Origin: Sequoia sempervirens
Taxonomy: Eukaryota > Streptophyta > Pinopsida > Cupressales > Cupressaceae
Assembly (NCBI GenBank): GCA_007258455.2
Contig: VDFB02252616.1
Coordinates: 118,250,128 to 118,314,127 of the forward strand
Direction: 5' to 3'
DNA: 64,000 nt
Shown here: positions 59,712 through 64,000 of the stretch, piece by piece
How positions within the stretch are numbered: the stretch's first letter is position 1
Layout: the number at the start of each line of letters is the position of its first letter
Made by a program: the position numbers and the translations under genes
The notes under the pieces: model-generated
Database searches by the model: none
What the model was told of the DNA's origin: nothing
Seen by the model: the letters and a program-made list of their open reading frames with translations, nothing else

Positions 59712-60489
59712 CTAGCCAATTAGTTCAAGGTGTACCAGTGGCAAGGAATCGTCAGATTGGCTAAGGTCAATGGGGGTAAGTTTCATGATGGTCATGTCGT
59801 CAAAGTGTTCGATAGTAATATCAAGGTCTATGATGTTACTCTCTTCCAAAGTGTCTATCTCGCTCGAAGTCTGATCATCTTCACTTGAGTAATTGATATG
59901 TTGTGATCCAAATTCAAGTGGTCTAGAACTTGAGCTTTGTCCCTCCATATGTGTTGGTGCATAATTTTTTATCACATCAATTTCTTTATCATGAAAAGAC
60001 TCTTCAGAGAGGGAATCCAATTCATACTCATCGGAATCTATTTTAGAACTATCTTGCAATTGAAGGATTCTCTCAATAATCTACTGCTTGGTTTCTTCTT
60101 TTGACTCTTCTCTATATCCCAGTCCTATTTTTGTCCTTTGAATTAATTATGGTAGGTTGTAGTGGTTCTATGATACCCTCTTTTCTTTTTCCGACAAGAC
60201 CTTTTCCATCATATCCCATCTTCTCTAGGATTGTAAATCCTTTACCATATGGCTTTGTTAAAACATTGGAAGTTGATTCTTGTGATGCTTCATCATCCCT
60301 ATATAACTAGTTTAAAACATCCTTGTCTTCTGATTCATCCACTAAAGTACCTGCTTTTACAAACTTACCATCAAAGGGTGTGGTTGGTTGTGAGGATTGT
60401 TGTCTTGATGTGAATGGTTGTCCATAGGACTTAGGAGAAGATAGCAGCTTTGAAAGACACAATGATTGCTCAAATGAATATTCCCCCAT
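59712..60489 (-). pseudogene. Protease-RT linker, acidic part
   Basis: 60059-59712 encodes an Asp/Glu/Ser-rich stretch (DEYELDSLSEESFHDKEIDV; SSEDDQTSSEIDTLEES), and 60489-60307 another low-complexity piece. There is no known domain. Such variable linkers separate protease and RT in Tat elements. Confidence 0.6.
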
Positions 60490-60926
60490 GCCTTTATCTT
60501 TTAACTAGATCTTTTCAACCTATTTTGATAAGGCGTTTAATTTCCTTTCATGATTTGACGGGGTAGAATCAACAACACCTTTTTCTTTTGACTGAACCTT
60601 TTCCTTAGGCTGATTTGATAAATAATTTGATTGAATTTTGTTGTTTGATGGAGTAGAATCACCGATACCTTTGTCTTTGGACTGAACCTTTTCCTCAAGT
60701 TGAATTGATAAATAATCTAATTGACTTTCATTGTTTTATGGAGTATAATCACTGATACCTTTGTCTTTGGACTAAACTTTTTCTTCAAGTTGATTTGATA
60801 AATAATTTGATTTACTTTCATTTTTTGATGGAGTAGAATCACTGATACCCTTATCTTTTGATTGGTCCTTTTTCTCAACCCATTTTGAAAAGGAATTTAG
60901 TTTTTTTTCATTGTTGGATGAACTAG
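60487..60926 (-). repeat. 90-bp in-frame tandem repeats in pol linker
   Basis: Nearly five units, with GATGGAGTAGAATCAC-like starts at 60557, 60647, 60737 and 60827. Each encodes 30 residues of the type QSKDKGISDSTPSNNES followed by a YLSNQLEEKV-like phrase. Stops occur in some units where the consensus has CAG or CAA. Confidence 0.9.
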
Positions 60927-61048
60927 GAGTTGGAGCTTCCCTGTAATGTGGCACAAAAGTATCTTGGGTTTTTGGAATCAATTGAAATGATGATTTCTTG
61001 CCCATTGAAAGGAAATTTCAAGCACTAGTGATACATTGATGGCACTGC

Positions 61049-61432
61049 CTACATCTCATGAATCAAAGGACATCCCGAGAGTATGTTGTATGTCAATTCC
61101 TTGTCCAACACTTGGAAAATTATGTCTTTTAAAACCAGTCCCACTTGAATAGGTAGCATAATTAATCCTTGGGAATATATCTCTTCATCATCATAGGCTT
61201 TTATAGTGATTTTCCTTCTAGCATCAATTGCATTTTCATAATATCCAAGTGCACAGATAAGTTTTAAAGTACAAATATTTATACCAGCTCCACCATCTAT
61301 TAAAACATGTTTGACCCGGTGTTTGTGAATTAAAACCTCAATGTGGAGAGCAACATTATGTGGATGGGTGAGTGATACATCATCATTTTTAGAAAATGAT
61401 AGGCAATGAGGTGCGGTCAAGTGTTCCACCAT
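61049..61432 (-). pseudogene. Tat aspartic protease remnant
   Basis: 127 codons are open. The active site is VLIDGGAGINI (61281-61315), the DGGAG form normal for Tat and Athila proteases. It is followed by ALGY and the flap-side region MLPIQVGLVLKDIIFQVLDK, with YNILSGCPLIHEM, where the usual phrase is YNAILGRPWIH. The protease matures Gag-Pol. Confidence 0.88.
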
Positions 61433-61498
61433 AGCTTGGAATTGGAAAACTTCCAGATTATTTGGTACTGTGGTGGCTACTAGAGATTGTTCTAGAAT

Positions 61499-62196
61499 TT
61501 ATTTTTGAGCTAGTGAGATTTTGAGGAGTTCCAATATGGATATCTGAGTTGGTATTTTATGCAATTGGTCAACTATATTGTATTGAGTTGTAGGGGTAAC
61601 AACTAGTTTGGATGTAGTTCCTTTCAATATTACTTTGGCTTGCCCCCTTGTGGTTGCATTGATTGCTTGGTCATCTTGTTTTTCTTTGATTTTAATGACA
61701 TTAATCTGATTATCATTTGCAATAACATGTGTGATCAAATTTATTGGTATGATATCATTGATTTGATGTGATTTGGTGTTGTTATCATGAAATGAGTTTC
61801 AACTATAACAATGATTTGTTCATGCTCAATTGTGGTGTCCATAATTGAATTCTCATATGCAATAATGTCTTTTTGGCTCTTGATTTCGATATCCTTAGGT
61901 TGGCATTCTTTAATTGGTGTGATGTCATTGATTTGATGTGATTTGGTGTTGATGTCATGGTGATGATTTTTAGCTATAACAGTGTTTCTTTGGCCCTTAA
62001 TTTTAGTATCCCTGGTTTGATCTTCAACTACTTCAATATGGAGAATGGTAGAATCATAAACATAGTTCACATTTTTCCCTTTGGTGTTTGATGAAGAGGA
62101 CTCCCCTTTTTCGTAGTTTGGTAAAGGATTCTTGAATGCTCCATGATCAACATTTGTTTGGGGTCCTTCCACAAATGTTGTCTTGTTATCAATCAA
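61499..62196 (-). pseudogene. Gag-protease spacer frames
   Basis: Two open stretches (62196-61741 and 61738-61499) are rich in Ile, Thr, Asn and Lys with repeated words such as HHDINTKSHQINDITPIKEC. The DNA TTGATGTGATTTGGTGTTG is repeated at about 61759 and 61930 (171-bp period), so this spacer also grew by duplication. No domain is known. Confidence 0.6.
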
Positions 62197-62205
62197 ATCT
62201 TATAT

Positions 62206-63520
62206 CAAATTTTCCAACTGCATGCAATCATTTGTCTTGTGTCCTTTGTTTATGTGAAAGTCGCAATAATGTGCATCATTCTACCATGAAGTTTTAACTC
62301 TTGGTTCCCAATCTCTTGCTTCTGGTAATGTTATAACCTTGGATACAAGAAGCTCCTTTAATGTTGATTCCAATGACTATCCCAAAGTTGTGAATCTTCT
62401 TTGATTTGAGGATGTTCGATATGGTGGTGGTCTAGATTTAGCATTGCTTGGATTGTTGTTTTGATTGGTCTTGGTGGCAGTTGTTGTCAAGGTAAATACT
62501 AGTTTTGCATTTTGTGTTTGAGTTAAAGTATCATTGTTACCAAAATTATTGTTTCTTTGCAAAAACTTTGGTTTATCATTGTTGTTATGATTATTAGAGG
62601 AGCTTGTTGAGTTGTTTTCATTGTAAATTTTTATGACTCCTCTCTTGACCAAAGCTTCTTCAATTTTGATTCCATTTTCAATCAATTTCTCAAAGATAGG
62701 TGGGCATTGTAATTCAAGTCTATAATTCATCTCATCAGTTATATTGTCAATGAATATTTCCATCTTTTCCTTTTCAGGTATGGGATGAGAATATCTTGCA
62801 AACAACCTTCTCCATCTTTGTAAAAACATGAGGAAGATTCACCCTTTTTTTGTTTTGTATTGCAAAGGTCTTTCATGGTTATCTCATGTTGGATGTTCTA
62901 GGAGTATTGGGGGATGAATTTATTAACCAACTCTTCAAAGGTTTTAATTGGTGGTGTAAGTTTGGAGAGCCATTCTATGCATTGTCCCCCTAGGCTTCGT
63001 GGAAAAAATCTCATGAAATAAGTCTCTTCGTGTGAAAATTCAAGGCTCATGGTTCAAAATTCCCTCACACGATCCATTGGATCTATTTTACCATTGTATT
63101 TATCATACTTTGGGAATTCACAATGTTTAGGAAAAGGAATCATGTTAATAGTTGGATCAAAAGAATATGGGAAAATGTCTTGTATCAAGTATCTTTTTGA
63201 GGTTCCCCTTTGCATGTCTTGAATTTTTTGTTGGAGGTTTTTCATTTGATGATTTAATGCAGCAACTAGATCTACATTTGATGGATCATTTTTAGTCTTT
63301 TTAGGAGGTTCTTTCAATTGATTAACATCAAAGTCATGTGGAAGTTTGATACCTTGATTAGCCAACATTAGAAAGTATTTTTTCTCATCTCTTTCAAAAA
63401 AAATTCTAAAAACTTGTGGAAATTTGGATCTTGTTGAGCATGTTGGATGTCTTCCTCAATTATTTCCTCACCTTCAGTTTGGTGGATCTTATGGAAAGGA
63501 TTTTCTTCAGCTTCAACCAT
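62206..63520 (-). pseudogene. Tat Gag remnant
   Basis: The start is taken as the minus ATG at 63520 (MVEAEENPFHKIHQTEGEEI). A frameshift in an A-run near 63395-63403 leads into LANQGIKLPHDFDVNQLKEP (63368-63054). The retrotrans_gag part gives FLQRWRRLFARYSHPIPEKE and MNYRLELQCPPIFEKLIENG (62829-62377). Near 62280-62210 the finger CDFHINKGHKTNDCMQLENL follows the YCxxHxxxGHxTxxC pattern of Tat Gag. Gag forms the particle and binds RNA. Confidence 0.88.
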
Positions 63521-64000
63521 GGTGTTTTGAGTTTCAAGTTCTTTCTCTTTGAGTTTTTTCTTTTGTGATCTTGTTTGAATGGGAATACAAGTGTTATAAT
63601 TTGACTAAACTTTGATCTTTGTTTGGAGTACCAAGGATAATAACTAAGTCAAATAGAATGACAAATTCTATTTATGAGACTAAGTTTAATCTGATTATAC
63701 AACTTTGTTTCATGATGAAGGATGACAGATCCTGATGAGGAAACTTAGCTTAACAATCAGAGGTGTGTTTGATGTTTAGGAACTTTAAGGTGTTAGATCT
63801 TGGTTTAGTTTGAAGAATTTCACTTGTAAAGGTCAGTTTCAACAAGTTTAAACCATTGGTGTGATTGAGGAATGATTTTGTTATGGAAAAGATCCTTAAT
63901 TCTGGTTCAAACCGATGAATAGACAGGGAATTTAGCTCTCTGGTTTTGAATTTATTGGATGCGCCAAAAGATTGCATTCATATGCTAGAAAATAGACGAA
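63521..64000 (-). other. Leader upstream of Tat gag
   Basis: Non-coding sequence between the gag start and the window edge. No LTR end or PBS is recognised, so the 5' LTR must lie beyond 64000. The open frame 63977-63750 has no support. Confidence 0.55.

Larger units (their letters stand above)
44984..64000 (-). mobile_element. Large Tat-lineage Ty3/gypsy element with antisense PMD frame (5' end outside window)
   Basis: On the minus strand the order is leader, gag, protease, a repeat-bearing linker, reverse transcriptase, two RNase H domains and integrase, then a long spacer with an antisense frame, PPT and 3' LTR. Two RNase H domains and a long post-pol spacer are marks of the Tat lineage. 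Removing the solo LTR insertion at 48741-52717 leaves over 15 kb in the window. The 5' LTR is not reached. The link between the LTR at 44984-47045 and pol rests on the adjoining PPT, strand agreement and distance, not on a matching second LTR. Confidence 0.8.

Overview
The window reads as plant nuclear DNA, probably from a large, repeat-rich genome such as a gymnosperm. No complete host gene is visible. Nearly everything recognisable is a decayed, nested transposable element: Ty1/copia, Ty3/gypsy of the Tat type, a plant LINE carrying RNase H, SINEs and a small TA-target DNA transposon. The strongest evidence is structural: terminal sequences, target-site duplications (TSDs), a primer-binding site (PBS), a polypurine tract (PPT) and conserved catalytic motifs read through many stops. 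Gymnosperm origin is inferred only from the density and age of the elements. No database search was possible.

Layout. 213-4276 is a long solo LTR (copy C, minus). 5515-13596 is a complete but dead Ty1/copia element (minus) with both LTRs, TSD, PBS and PPT. 14.2-19.1 kb holds a LINE ORF1 fragment, a tandemly duplicated SINE-like block hit by a 476-bp TA-target transposon, two possible terminal exons of an unidentified gene (17832-18050) and a SINE with a duplicated body. 24450-29335 is a second long solo LTR (copy A, plus), which landed in a 68-bp tandem array and itself carries a nested 1-kb solo LTR. 31308-36347 is a 5'-truncated LINE (minus) with a 14-nt TSD. 36.9-44.5 kb holds a possible LTR, a coiled-coil pseudogene and a plus-strand gypsy integrase fragment. 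From 44984 to the window end lies most of one large Tat-lineage Ty3/gypsy element (minus): 3' LTR, PPT, spacer with short repeats, an antisense plant-mobile-domain (PMD) reading frame, then pol and gag. The third long solo LTR (copy B, plus, 48741-52717) splits the PMD frame.

Relationships. Copies A, B and C are one LTR family of about 3.9-4.1 kb (A after removing its nested insert), each with its own perfect 5-bp TSD and no internal region. The most unusual assembly is the Tat element with an antisense PMD frame cut by a solo LTR of this family. Coding remnants are dead: stops are frequent, and many catalytic losses (D to N, E to K) and stops (TAG where CAG is expected) look like C-to-T transitions, as expected of methylated repeats.
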